The notes beneath the pieces were generated by a model. That model was not told the DNA's origin, made no database searches, and saw only the letters and a program-made list of their open reading frames with translations. From Basidiobolus meristosporus CBS 931.73 (taxonomy: Eukaryota > Basidiobolomycota > Basidiobolomycetes > Basidiobolales > Basidiobolaceae), in the NCBI GenBank assembly GCA_002104905.1, contig MCFE01000008.1, positions 186,001 to 250,000 of the forward strand: 64,000 nucleotides of DNA, given 5' to 3'. The number at the start of each line of letters is the position of its first letter. The first letter of the stretch is position 1. The position numbers and the translations under genes are program-made. Below, piece by piece: positions 11,598 to 22,436 of this stretch.

Positions 11598-14415
11598 ATG
11601 ACTGTGAACGGCATCTCCCACATTACCATTGCTACTTCTTCGACCGAGCTCTTCGAAGCCTCGGCTCAGTTCTACAATAGCATTGGTTTCCAAACCATTC
11701 AAAAAGAAGAGAAGGCACTTTGGCTTCAGTGTTTCGGTTCCGATTCTAGCAAGGAGTTGGCCATCAGATTGACCCTTTCTGATAAGGCTCCCGAAGCTGG
11801 CCACCCTGTCAACCTTTCTGATGAGTCTCAGGCCCCTAGCGTCGAGATCGCCCTTCAGCTTATCTCCTCTGACATTAAGAAGATGGAAGAGGCCCTCAAG
11901 CAAGGTTCTTACACTTATCAAAAGCTCCAAAGCACCATTGAGGATGCTACCTCCACCCAATACACCAACCTTTTCTTCCACGATCCCTTGAACAATCTCA
12001 TTGTCGTCACCGACAAGGCTAACGCTATCTCTACCGCCGCTTTGCCCAAAAAGAGCGTTGCTAAGCCCTCCCAATCTGAGACCCCTGAAGTTAAGCCCTT
12101 GGGTGAGAAGAAGAAGAGAATTGCTGTCATGACCAGTGGTGGTGATGCTCCTGGTATGAACGCCGCTGTTCGTGCTGTTATCCGTACCGGTATCGCTTAT
12201 GGATGTGATGCCTACGCTATTTACGAAGGTTACGAAGGTCTTGTTCAAGGTGGCAACTTCATCAAGAAGATGGACTGGAGTGATGTCGGTGGTTTCCTTG
12301 CTGTCGGTGGTACCATCATTGGTACCGCTCGTTGCATGAGCTTCAAGACTCACGAAGGTCGTCTCCAAGCCGCTTTCAACTTGGTTGAAAAGGGTATTGA
12401 CGCCATTATTGTGTGCGGTGGTGACGGTTCCTTGACTGGTGCCGATGTTTTCAGAGCCGAATGGCCTGGACTCATCGAGGAGTTGATCAGCCTCGGTCGT
12501 TTGACCAAGGAGCAAGCTGATCCTTACAAGTACCTCACCATTGTGGGTCTTGTCGGCAGTATCGATAACGATATGTCCTCTACCGATATCACCATTGGTG
12601 CTTACACCTCCCTTCACCGTATTTGCGAGGCTGTCGACTCCATCTCCAGTACCGCCAGCAGTCATCAACGTGCTTTCGTCATTGAGGTCATGGGCAGACA
12701 TTGTGGTTGGCTTGCCTTGATGGCCGGTATTTGTACCGGTGCTGATTGGTTGTTCCTCCCCGAAAAGCCCCCGTCCGGCAACTGGGAAGAAGAGATGTGC
12801 TCTGTTCTTCAAAAGCATCGTGAATTCGGTAAGCGTAAGAGTATCGTCATTGTTGCCGAAGGTGCCGTTGATGAGAACCTCAACCCCATCAAGCCTGATC
12901 ACATCAAGGATATCCTCACCAACAGATTGAAGTTTGATACTCGTGTTACTCTTCTTGGTCACGTTCAAAGAGGTGGTACTCCTTGCGCCTATGATCGTTA
13001 CTTGGCTACCCTTCAGGGTGTTGAAGCTGTCAAGGCTGTCTTGAAGGCAACCCCCGAGACACCCTCTCCCATGATCGGTATGAGCGAGAACAAGATTACT
13101 AGTGGACCTTTGATGGAGGCCGTTGAGTTGACCCACCAAGTTGGTGAAGCCATTAACTCCAAGGACTTCAAGAAGGCCATGGACCTTCGTGATCCCGAGT
13201 TCTCTTCCCTTCTTGAGATCTACCAATCCAGCATCAAGCCCCATCCTGAAAACAGCCAGCCCAAGAGCAACGATAGCTTCCGCTTTGGTATCATGAACGT
13301 TGGTGCTCCTGCCGGTGGTATGAATGCTGCCACCCGTACTGCCGTCAGACTTGCCATTAACAACGGTCACACTCCCCTTGGTATCTACAATGGATTCAGC
13401 GGTTTGGCCAACGGTGAGGTCAAGGAGTTGTCATGGCTTTCTGTTGATGGATGGACCACTCGTGGTGGTTCCGAGCTCGGTACCAACCGTACCCAACCCT
13501 CCACCGATTTCGGTATGATCGCCTACCACTTGCAAAAGAACAACATCAACGGTCTGCTCGTTGTTGGTGGTTTCGAAGCCTACACCGCCCTTCTCGAATT
13601 GTACCAAAACCGTGACAAATATCCTGCTTTCTGCATTCCTATTGTCCACATCCCTGCCACCATCTCCAACAACTGCCCTGGTACCGACTTCTCCCTCGGT
13701 TGTGATACCAGTTTGAACGCTATTGTTGATGCCTGTGATTGCATCAAGCAATCCGCCTCCTCCACTAGACGCAGAGTCTTCGTTGTTGAGGTTCAAGGTG
13801 GCAAGTGTGGATACCTCGCCACCATGGCCGGTTTGGCTGCTGGTGCCAATGTGATCTACACCCCTGAAACTGGTATTACTCTCAAGCAACTCCAATCCGA
13901 TATCAATGACTTCGTTGAACAATACGAGGAGGAGGCTAAGCACGGTATCTTGACCGGCAAGGGTCGTGTCGTGTTGAGAAACGAATCCGTCTCCTAAGAC
14001 CTACACCACCGATGTTGTTCACGACATCCTCCGTGAGGAATGCCGTCACGTGTTCGATACTCGTACCGCCGTCCTTGGACACATCCAACAAGGTGGTACC
14101 CCCACACCTTTCGATCGTATCCGTGCTACTCGTTTGGCTTACCGTTGCATTGAGTGGCTTGAGAAGCAAGCTCTTGCAAACAAGTCCAACAGTGCCACTG
14201 GCCCTGCCGTCGTTGTTGACGATGCCAAGTCCGTTTGTGTCATCGGTGTTCGTGGTGCTAAGGTGAAGTTCACCCCAGTCATCGACTTGTTGACTGAAAC
14301 CGACCTCGTCAACCGTAGAGGTACCAAAAACTGGTGGGAAAATATCAGAGATGTTTGCTATATGCTTGCAAAGCCTAAGTACCAGGGTGCTTTGAAGCTT
14401 GATGAACATATGTAA
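11598..14415 (+). CDS. PFK1: ATP-dependent 6-phosphofructokinase, fungal/duplicated type (one frame break)
   Basis: Converts fructose-6-phosphate to fructose-1,6-bisphosphate in glycolysis, cytosolic. Single exon. Residues 1-170 form the fungal glyoxalase-like N-terminal domain (MTVNGISHITIATSS..). The catalytic half follows with GGDAPGMNAAVRAVI, GGDGSLTGAD, GLVGSIDNDMSSTD, VEVMGRHCGW and LGHVQRGGTP. A second, regulatory PFK half starts at GAPAGGMNAATRTAV. The open frame reaches TAA at 13995-13997 (..RNESVS stop), and homology resumes one base on as KTYTTDVVHDILREECRHVF, continuing to TAA 14413-14415. With that +1 step the protein is 938 residues, the normal length; without it the last 139 residues are lost. 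Context is TCC-TAA-G. Codon use is strongly biased, so expression is probably high. The TTG a few codons upstream (11586) is not needed as start. Confidence 0.94.
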
Positions 14416-14848
14416 AAACTCACAAACTAGTACACCACATGTTTTAAACCAATAGACCGAACGCGCAATGTATAGGAATTTCTATTCTCTACAATTAATC
14501 ACAATAAATATTCTATTCTATATATTAGATATATCAATGACCCGATTCACGAAGTAATATAATATGGTTATGGGTGTGGTTGAGTGGGTGTGCGTGTGTG
14601 CGTGTGTGGTTCTCAGGTATTCGGGATTCCCCTGAGTGAGTTGGGTGGACCTTTGAGTGGGAAATAAGCTGTCACGCTGATTCTCATGCTCATTTATCAA
14701 TGCTTAATCAGGAAAGATTTTTAGAACCTTGTATTTTGTGCAGTGTATCTCAGAAAGCTTCTCTCTTCAAAAGAACTTTGGCTTTGGTTGAGGATCGTGT
14801 TAGTAACCATACCTAAATACGTCGCTGTGTCAGTTTCTTTCAACCTGA
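14416..14848. other. Intergenic with TG-rich stretch
   Basis: A 433-base gap between phosphofructokinase and the ankyrin-FYVE-RING gene. It contains an imperfect TG/GGTGTG-rich run at about 14570-14611 on the plus strand. The right part is the upstream region of the next gene. No gene seen. Confidence 0.5.
14570..14611. repeat. Imperfect TG-rich simple sequence
   Basis: A run of TGGGTGTGG, TGAGTGGGTG and TGCGTGTGTG units. Ordinary microsatellite-like sequence downstream of phosphofructokinase. Confidence 0.75.
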
Positions 14849-17800
14849 ATGGATACCACCATCAATAGCTCTACAGCTTCTGCTCCCTCGCAAGAGCCTT
14901 ACGATAGCGAGGTTCGTTTCGGGAAGCAGGAGCCTCTAGCAGAGCGCGTTTCCACTGATAAAAATTCGGAAGTGGTTGAAGCTGTTTCCGCACATGACTC
15001 CGAAACGTTCCCACGTGAACATCCTGATTGTAGTAATGAAGGGATGCCACATTTAGTTAAGAGTGTAGACACTGAAAGCAGTGTTTCACCTCAACAAGTT
15101 ACTATAGAGGAAAGTGCACCTCATCAAGCTACTATAGAGGAAAATTCATCTCAGCAAGCTACTATAGAGGAAAATTCATCTCAGCAAGAGCACCAAGTAA
15201 ATTCATATTCTGAGCTGGCTGATGATGCAGAACCGTTGCCTATTCCACCACCCCTCGTAGAAACTCCACAGCTTGACGCCATATCCAGCATATCAGCCAA
15301 CACTGCGCAACCAGGAGGAATTTCAGCGGTCGCCTCACCTTCGAACGATTTGGTTTCGCTCCTTACTCCTAACTTCTATACCGCCGCAGACATAGGGAAC
15401 GGGGATGAGCTGGTTGAAATCATCACTAATGTTACGGAGCAAACGGGCGCGTCACCGGAAGATATCATAAACACTCCATCTGCCTCCGCTGGCTTAACCG
15501 TGTTACAATACGCAGCTTCCAGAGGCCATTCCACTCTGGTTGAATACCTTTTAGATGCTGGTGCGGAGGTGGATGCTGTGGATCGTGAAGGAGAGGTAGG
15601 CTAACTTGTCCTTAAATTCGTGTACCCATTGCTCTCGACATTGAATTCCTACTTTGCAAACGAAGACAGCTCTGTTGAAGGCCGCTTTTCATGGCTACTT
15701 GGGCGTGGTCAAATGCTTGGTCGACCATTGTGCCTCTGTGCAACACACAGACAACGACGGTTGGACCGCATTGCACAATGCCTGTTCCAGTGGTCATCTT
15801 GGGGTGGTCAAGTGGCTGTTGGAAAATACTCCGGCGGACGTAAATGCAAGAAACGTTATGAGTCACACTCCTCTAAGTATGTTCACACCTAGTTTCCTTT
15901 CATATCCATCCCGAGTTAATGGTAAACCACCTCGCTTAGTGAACGCGGCATCAAGAGGGTATTTGAATATCGTGTCATATCTGGTGAATGAAACTCATGT
16001 AGATCCGTTGATCCAAAACGATTTTGGTGAGAAAGCGTATGACGTCGCCGCAGCCAGAATGGAAGCCCAGATATGCGAATTGCTGGACGGGGTCGAACAA
16101 AGCATCCAAGGTAACTGGTAGCGTTATGCACTGCTTGTACGCTCTAACACTTAGCCGCCTCGATAGTCAATTATGATACCATCAGACATCACCTTACCGT
16201 ACTAGTCGTATTGTACGAGAATCAAAATGCCCCCCAAAGCCTACTCTCCCGGTTGGCTTCACCACGATTCTCCCTTGGCACATCTTCCGAGATCGGGGTC
16301 CATCCCTGGACCTTACCTAATGGCAGACCAAGCTCCAAGGAGGCTATTCAGCTACCTCTGTCAAGCAGTGGATCTACCACCGAGGAGAAATGGTTCTGGC
16401 TGAGTGACTGGCAAATCGATTTAAAGCATAGTCAAGTGGATTCTGAACAAGGCTGGCAATATGCCTATTCCTTCGACGCGCTGCCAAACCAGTGGTACAG
16501 ATCTCCGCCAGGTGCTGGCTCGAGCAAGGGCTGGGTGAGAAGGAGACGGTGGATTAGGGTCATGAAGCGTAAGTTAGACTCCGTTGATGATCAAGGGAAT
16601 AATGCGGCATCCGCTTCTTTAAACCGCGAAAGACCTTCTAGCTCAGTTCAGGAGCCAGACACAGGTGTTGTCGCCGTTGAGGTTAATGGTAAGTCAGATG
16701 AAATTCCTCCACAATGCTATTAAGATGAGCTCATTTTTTCGTGTTTAGACCACAGTGGTACGAGTCTTCATCCAAACGAATCCTACATTAAGTCAGGACC
16801 GCCAGAACACAGACAGCGACCACCCATATACTGGTATTTCGGTATTATATATCCAGGCCAACCCTCTATTGACTCTTAATTACTATAGACAACGAGGTTG
16901 ACCCATCCTCTGTCAATCGAACACTGGACAGTCCAAATGCTACGACAGCTGTGGAGGGCGCACATCTACGACAAGACTCAACCGCATCATCCTCACATAC
17001 CAATTCCACGACTGGAATAACTCCATCGTTGCTCCAAGTGATCAATACGACCTCTACACGCCAACTCCCACTGTCACCTTCGTTGTGGGAATCGGATGAG
17101 GATGCGCCAGATTGCCGTCAATGCGGTCGTAGGTTCATGATATTCCTTCGACGTCACCACTGCCGGTATGTAAACGGATGTTTTTTTTGTGTGAACGCAT
17201 CGAGTGCCCAAGCCTAACCGTTGCATGTATAGTCGGTGCGGACTTGTGTTCTGTGATAGATGCACCTCCTCACGTTTCCCCTTCCCCATCCCTGCTCAAG
17301 CAGAAAATGCCGCTTCCATCTCATACCAACGAGTGTGTGACACCTGCTTGGCTCTGTTGAACTCCTCGCCAAGGAGAGCAAACTCCATTATGAACTCTTC
17401 GCTGTTGAGTCGAACGAACAGCCAAGCCAGTTTGATGAATGAATGCCCGGTTTGCTTTGCCTCGCTGGCTTCGATCTCCATGGATAGAGGGGCCCAGGAA
17501 CAACACGTGCAAGAGTGTTTGGAGACCAGAGAATTTAGCACCTCTCCCAGAGGTTCTAGATACCTAAGTATGTCTTGTTACCTGGACTCGAAACCATACA
17601 TCACATCCCTTGGCTAAACGTCTTTTCTGTGGCCGCAGATTTCAAACTAAAGGAAGATTCCAACCTGTTAGGACAGGAGTGTCCGATATGCTTTGAAGAG
17701 TTCGAGCTAGGTAGGTGTTCCATTTGGTCAGGGCCGCGTTTAGCACCAAATCACCAACTCACGAACGTTTACTAGATGAAACCATAGCCAGGCTGACCTG

Positions 17801-17877
17801 CCTATGTACCTATCACCAAGGAGTGCATTGATTCGTGGTTTGGCCGCGGAAAACAATGTCCATTCCATTCACGCTGA
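14849..17877 (+). CDS. Ankyrin-DysF-FYVE-RING E3 ubiquitin ligase (one frame break)
   Basis: About 840 residues in roughly nine exons. In order: an acidic, Gln/Ser-rich N-terminus with three 10-residue repeats; ankyrin repeats (TVLQYAASRGHSTLVEYLLD, TALLKAAFHGYLGVVKCLVD, TALHNACSSGHLGVVKWLLE, NAASRGYLNIVSYLV); a dysferlin-type DysF domain (WFWLSDWQIDLKH, GWQYAYSF, VRRRRWIRV); a FYVE finger with WESDED, RRHHCRRCG and RVCDTC; a C2HC finger (CPVCFASL...HVQEC); and a C-terminal RING (CPICFEEF, ARLTCLCTYH, CIDSWFGRGKQCPFH). The FYVE should bind PI3P on endosomes and the RING should recruit E2. The FYVE-RING end resembles yeast Pib1, and the RING, with final His, resembles animal ZNRF. At 17811-17822 the frame breaks: TATCACCAAGGAGTGC needs one base fewer to read YHKEC. 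As sequenced, translation stops early and the RING is incomplete. Confidence 0.85.
15095..15184 (+). repeat. Three 30-bp coding tandem repeats
   Basis: Copies at 15095-15124, 15125-15154 and 15155-15184. The last two are identical and the first is diverged. Each encodes a 10-residue unit of the type QATIEENSSQ in the disordered N-terminus of the ubiquitin ligase, a sign of recent replication slippage. Confidence 0.93.
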
Positions 17878-18418
17878 CGAAGAGCAGCCTCCGTTGCCTG
17901 ACTCCATTAACCGAATGCAACCCTTTCGCCCAAGAGAATATACCAATCTGGGACATCGTCATCCAATCACCACCGCAAAGTATGGGTATTCGTGTATATA
18001 AGATACAACTTGATTCAATATACTCTTCCGTCGGTCCGAAGATCAGCTCGTTTGATGTATGTGCTCCATTATATTGACTTCTCCCGACCAGCCCAACGCT
18101 GGTTGACTGGTCCCGATTTCGCGCAACGATTACCCCCTCCGTCCCATCAAATCCATAGAAATGACACTTCCGACCCAACTATCAAATAAAGTGAAAATAG
18201 CCGTGTAAAGAGAGAACTTTTCATTGTGTGTGTATGGGGGGGCTTTTTTTCAACAGGTCGATTGGACCTTGTACACACCAAAGTCGAAAGAATATTGCAG
18301 GTAACAGAGTGAAAAGAAGTGTGGTAAAGAGCACGTGTATGTATGTGTGGGTGATTGTGTTTGCGACGGAGCGTATTCAACACAAAATAGCATAAAGAGC
18401 GCATTTTCCAATGACGCA
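17878..18418. other. Convergent intergenic region
   Basis: A 541-base gap between the 3' ends of the ubiquitin-ligase gene (plus) and AP-1 gamma (minus). Short open frames on both strands here have no domain or codon signal. It includes a short G run followed by a T run near 18235-18250. Confidence 0.5.
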
Positions 18419-21400
18419 TCAATTACTGAATAGGCTCGCCGGGAAACCGCTGAATTCGGAGATTTCATCGACACTAATACCACTGGGGGTAGTGTAGGAT
18501 ACCTTCAGGCGGAGTCGAATGGGTGTCTACATGAGGGAACAGGGGATTACTACGAAGAGCGGAGATGCCGCGACAAGGGAAACAAACAAATACCTTCTGA
18601 GGATTGGCGATTCTGATCAACTGGGTGGCTGACTCATTGACGGGTATCTGAGTCGAGGAGATCGATTGCATTTGCAGCTTCTGAGATTTGGGCACAGCAA
18701 TTTGGAAGGAGAGATTCTCGATTCTGGCCCCGACCGCCTCGTTAAGGAAGCGTATTTTAATGTTGACGACATTGGGGTTCTGGGAGTCTTGGTTGGGAAT
18801 CATGACAACCTTGAACCCATTTTTGTTGTATGCAATGTAGCCTCCGGCTAATTATAGAAAAAAGCATTAATACGCTGCTACGCCGACTCGAGGGCATTCG
18901 ATCATACCTGGTGGTTGGGCTGTGTTGGTGGGTGATTTATGCTGGATAGGAATGCTATTTCCCATTGGCATAGAGCTTGGTGGACTAGATGCTGCAGGGG
19001 AGGAAATATCGCCCAACAAGTCTAAAAGGCTATCACTTCCCTGAGTAGACTTTGTAGAAGTTGTCTGTTGGAGATTACTCATGGTATTGATACCGGTGGG
19101 AGAAGTACTCTGTGGATTGGATAAATTACTAGAGCCAAAGATGTCGGCCAGCAAGTCCACCGTTTGATCCGATTGGGAAGGCTGGGATGAAGCAGCCGAG
19201 GGCTCATCTCCAAGTAGATTCAACAAGGCCTGAGGAAATCACAAAGATCAGTAAAAGTCGTGGTGAGAGGTTTGATCTCGGTAGTTACATTTTCTTGGTT
19301 ACGTGAGGATTTGCTGGTGTTTCTTGGCTTCGATTTCTCAAGAACTAAAGTAAGGAGGTCAGTGATTGCCGAAGTGCTCGAAGCCAAAGTCCCATCTAAC
19401 CTGGGCTATGCAGGTCCGGTTTAGGCTCAGGCGCTGGCATACGTTCCAGGACTGCCGAGCGAATCTCGTTGTAGCCATACAAGTTTTTGTATTCGTTCGC
19501 ACGTTGCTGAACCTCCGTCTCGGCACTATTGGCGAAGGTGTTGATGATGTTTTTGATACGCTCTTGAACGCTTCGCTCTTTGAATCGGTCGGTTAGTTTG
19601 ATCAGAGCAGTCATTATATATTCTCTGATGGTTTGGTTGGCATAAGGACTGTTGAGGATATTCTCCATTAAGGCAACCACATCGGATTCTGTAACCTATG
19701 AAACCATGATGGCTTAGATCCGATAGATACCATATTGCTCTGATAAAGATTTACCTCGCGGACAAGCTCCTCTTCCTCAAAGCTACCACCCTTTACAAGG
19801 AGATCACCAAATTCACCAATGATCCAGACGCCAACAAGAACTAGCGCTTCCTGATACAAGCAGAAAACAAGGTAAATTCATCTGGCCAATGAAAGAAACA
19901 ATAGGCGCTGTACTTTGGATATATCTTGTTTCAGCGAGGCAAATAGCTTTTGTGCGGTGTAAGTCTGTAGTTCCGTGGCATTGGCAACGATTCGAATGAA
20001 ATTAGAAAGCGTTTCCTCACGGCAGTAGTTTCCAGCCTGCGAGTCATGGTTAGTATATTGGTCTGAGTGAGGATTCGTGAAATGCTCTACCAGCTTCAAC
20101 ACACGCAACACGGTGTCAATATGCCAACGCTTGTTGGGTGCAAACCTGAAGAATCGGTTAGTTTCCTTGAGTGAGGTGTGCAGAAAAAGGATTTTTACCT
20201 ATCAGCTGCAGCGCAAATCTTTGTTGTCATTCCCGCTTTGAATTCGGTGTCTGCGATCTCCAGGAAAGTGAGGAGTTCTCTGGTCATGGCACGCACATTT
20301 GCCTCATTTATAAGCGCAAAGGACAGCTCGAGTGCACGTCTTCTAATAGAAATGTCGGGATCTTTTAGACATTCCACCACAGTCATACGGTGACGCTGCA
20401 CGTTCTGTATGTCGATAGCTACAGTCTTATTCAATGTGTCTAATGCAACATAGCTAAATTAAGAACGAATAGTATGGTCAGATGAAGCTCGATGCCAGGA
20501 ATTGCTTAACCATTGGGACTACCGTAAGTTGTTGTCTTTGTTCTTGATAAACCGTCCGAGGATATTGATGGCAAGAACGCGTAGCCCGTGATCGGATTCT
20601 GTGCCCATTATGGTGGTAACGGTTTCGTAGAGCACAGAGTTTCCGGCATTTTTGGCTGAATCAGTATTGGTAGCTACCTAAACACCAAGGACCTGGGTGA
20701 GTATCAAATCCCTCCCAAACCATCCGTGTAATGCATCAACAAACCTGAGCCAAAACATCATTCATTGCCTCACTAGCGTCATCGTTATTTTCTCCTAAAT
20801 ATCTCAGCAGACGAATAATCTTGACTTGCAAGAAAGGATCGGTGATTCCGGTGATATCATGATCAGGTGAAAAGCCGCCAGAAGAGAGAGCTTTCAGGCG
20901 CTTGACTAGCGTGGGAATAGACTGGTGAGAGATTAATGCATGCTGAAACCATGGAGTCCACGTTTAGAGAACCATACATTGACAAACACAGAAACATTTT
21001 CTGGATTTTGTTGGCACAATTCTATGATTAATGTGACACCGGTCAACATAACGCTATGACTTTTGTCAACGAGAAGGGAGTTGGCGGGCTCCACTAGGTT
21101 TTCATAGAGATCGGGTGCTTTACGGACGAGTCGAATGGCGCATAAGGCAGCCTTAATTTAGATGTGTTGAGGAGTGGGTTACGTTGGGGATGCTCTAGTA
21201 ATTGTCAACGTACTTTCTTCTTCATATACGTGTTTGAGCTCTTCATTAGCTTCTCTACTTCGTCAATCAAGTCCTGTGCCATTTCACCAGATGCAATATT
21301 CCCCAGCGTGCAGAGTGCTAAACCAACAATGTACATGTTGGAGTGATTCAGATCACTGTGTTGGGTAGAGTAAGCAAGAAATATAAGCTTGAAAGGAACA

Positions 21401-21837
21401 CGAAGAAACGGTGGGAAATATGGGTTACTTTTTCAAAGAGTTGGTGACAAGAGTGAGCAGCTCTTGGTTTTCGTCAAGTAACAGCATCATCCCAAGATAA
21501 CCGAGACGTTTATCCGCGAAGCGACTAGAGGCAACAAGTTTCAAACACTCGATTTGGCCCCAGTGTGCAGGGTAACCCAACATGTGAATGTACAAGAGTT
21601 TAGCAACATTATTGTATCTCGAATCGGTATTTTCCTCCTTGAAGGAGGTTCTAAGGGAAGCGGATTCCTTTTGTATCACCGTTCTCTCATCAGCGGCCGT
21701 TTTGCACTTGCGGATGGCTCTGATGAAATCTAGGTCAAGTTCAATGGCGTTAGTGCTTTCTTGGTTCGGGGGGACCACTCTGGGCCAACATCTCAAAAGA
21801 GTGCAGGGAAGCTACCTTTCAGTCGATAATAAGGCAT
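18419..21837 (-). CDS. APL4: AP-1 clathrin adaptor complex subunit gamma (gamma-adaptin)
   Basis: Large subunit of AP-1, which sorts cargo between the trans-Golgi network and endosomes. The minus-strand gene begins with a short first exon (MPYYRLK, ATG at 21837) spliced to [20 protein letters not shown], the standard gamma-adaptin start. The N-terminal trunk shows [20 protein letters not shown] and [17 protein letters not shown]. Many short introns follow. The hinge (near 18867-19226) is Ser/Gln/Asn-rich and carries the clathrin-box-like motif SLLDLLGD. The C-terminal ear domain is recognisable ([49 protein letters not shown]) and ends [11 protein letters not shown] then TGA at 18419-18421. 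Complete from trunk to ear; internal exon limits were not all resolved. Confidence 0.94.
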
Positions 21838-22436
21838 AGATGCAGTTCAAGTTGAAAATTCTTTAGATAAAGGGTGCAGGTTTTGTCTCAACAATGGGCA
21901 CGGCAACGAGATAAAGTCCCCAGAAATACGATTAAGAGCTCACTTCCTCGCCTTGGTTGGAAGAAAACCACTTTACTATATTTGTCTGACGCAACCTGAC
22001 TACTGTTAAGCAAGCATTTACAGTTTCGAGGCGGCTTCACGTGATATGTTCAGTCCACATCTCGGTGGTGGGTGAGGATCAAATTTCGATGGCTTCATTC
22101 GATAGATCTGTCAACATTCCAACTCAGCCATTCGCATGGCCAGCACCTAGTTGGAGTTTGGGCAACGAGAGTGACAGGTGGGGAACGAGTTACTTTAATG
22201 GATTTAGTCAAGGTAGGGGAAACCGAATCAAATATCCTAACATATATTCGTTAGCACATCTGAATGCAGTGGATGATGGATTATTAAAACGGAATGTGGA
22301 TGTGATAAGATACATGTTCTGTAGCAAGAAAGTGATTGGGATTATGTGATGTGGGTTGAGGAGTAGAAGGGGAGGTGAATATCGAAATCTACCAGTAGAA
22401 CAAACAAAATGATATGAGACAGAGATTGTATATGAT
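21838..22436. other. Intergenic between AP-1 gamma and DNM1
   Basis: A 599-base gap with the AP-1 gamma upstream region and the DNM1 3' flank, both minus strand. The overlapping plus-strand open frames (22041-22349) lack recognisable features. Confidence 0.5.

Noticed and set aside
11583-13370. 595-codon open frame on the minus strand, opposite phosphofructokinase
   Set aside because: It mirrors the PFK coding frame. Strong codon bias in PFK removes the codons that would create antisense stops. The translation is low-complexity Gly/Thr/Asn-rich without any domain.
13985-14000. Tiny 10-base GT..AG intron as an explanation for the PFK frame break
   Set aside because: Removing 10 bases would restore the frame, but introns that short are not spliceable by known spliceosomes, and the others here are at least about 50 bases.
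13431-14409. Further long antisense frames opposite the PFK C-terminal half
   Set aside because: Same cause as above; no domain and no independent splice or promoter signal.
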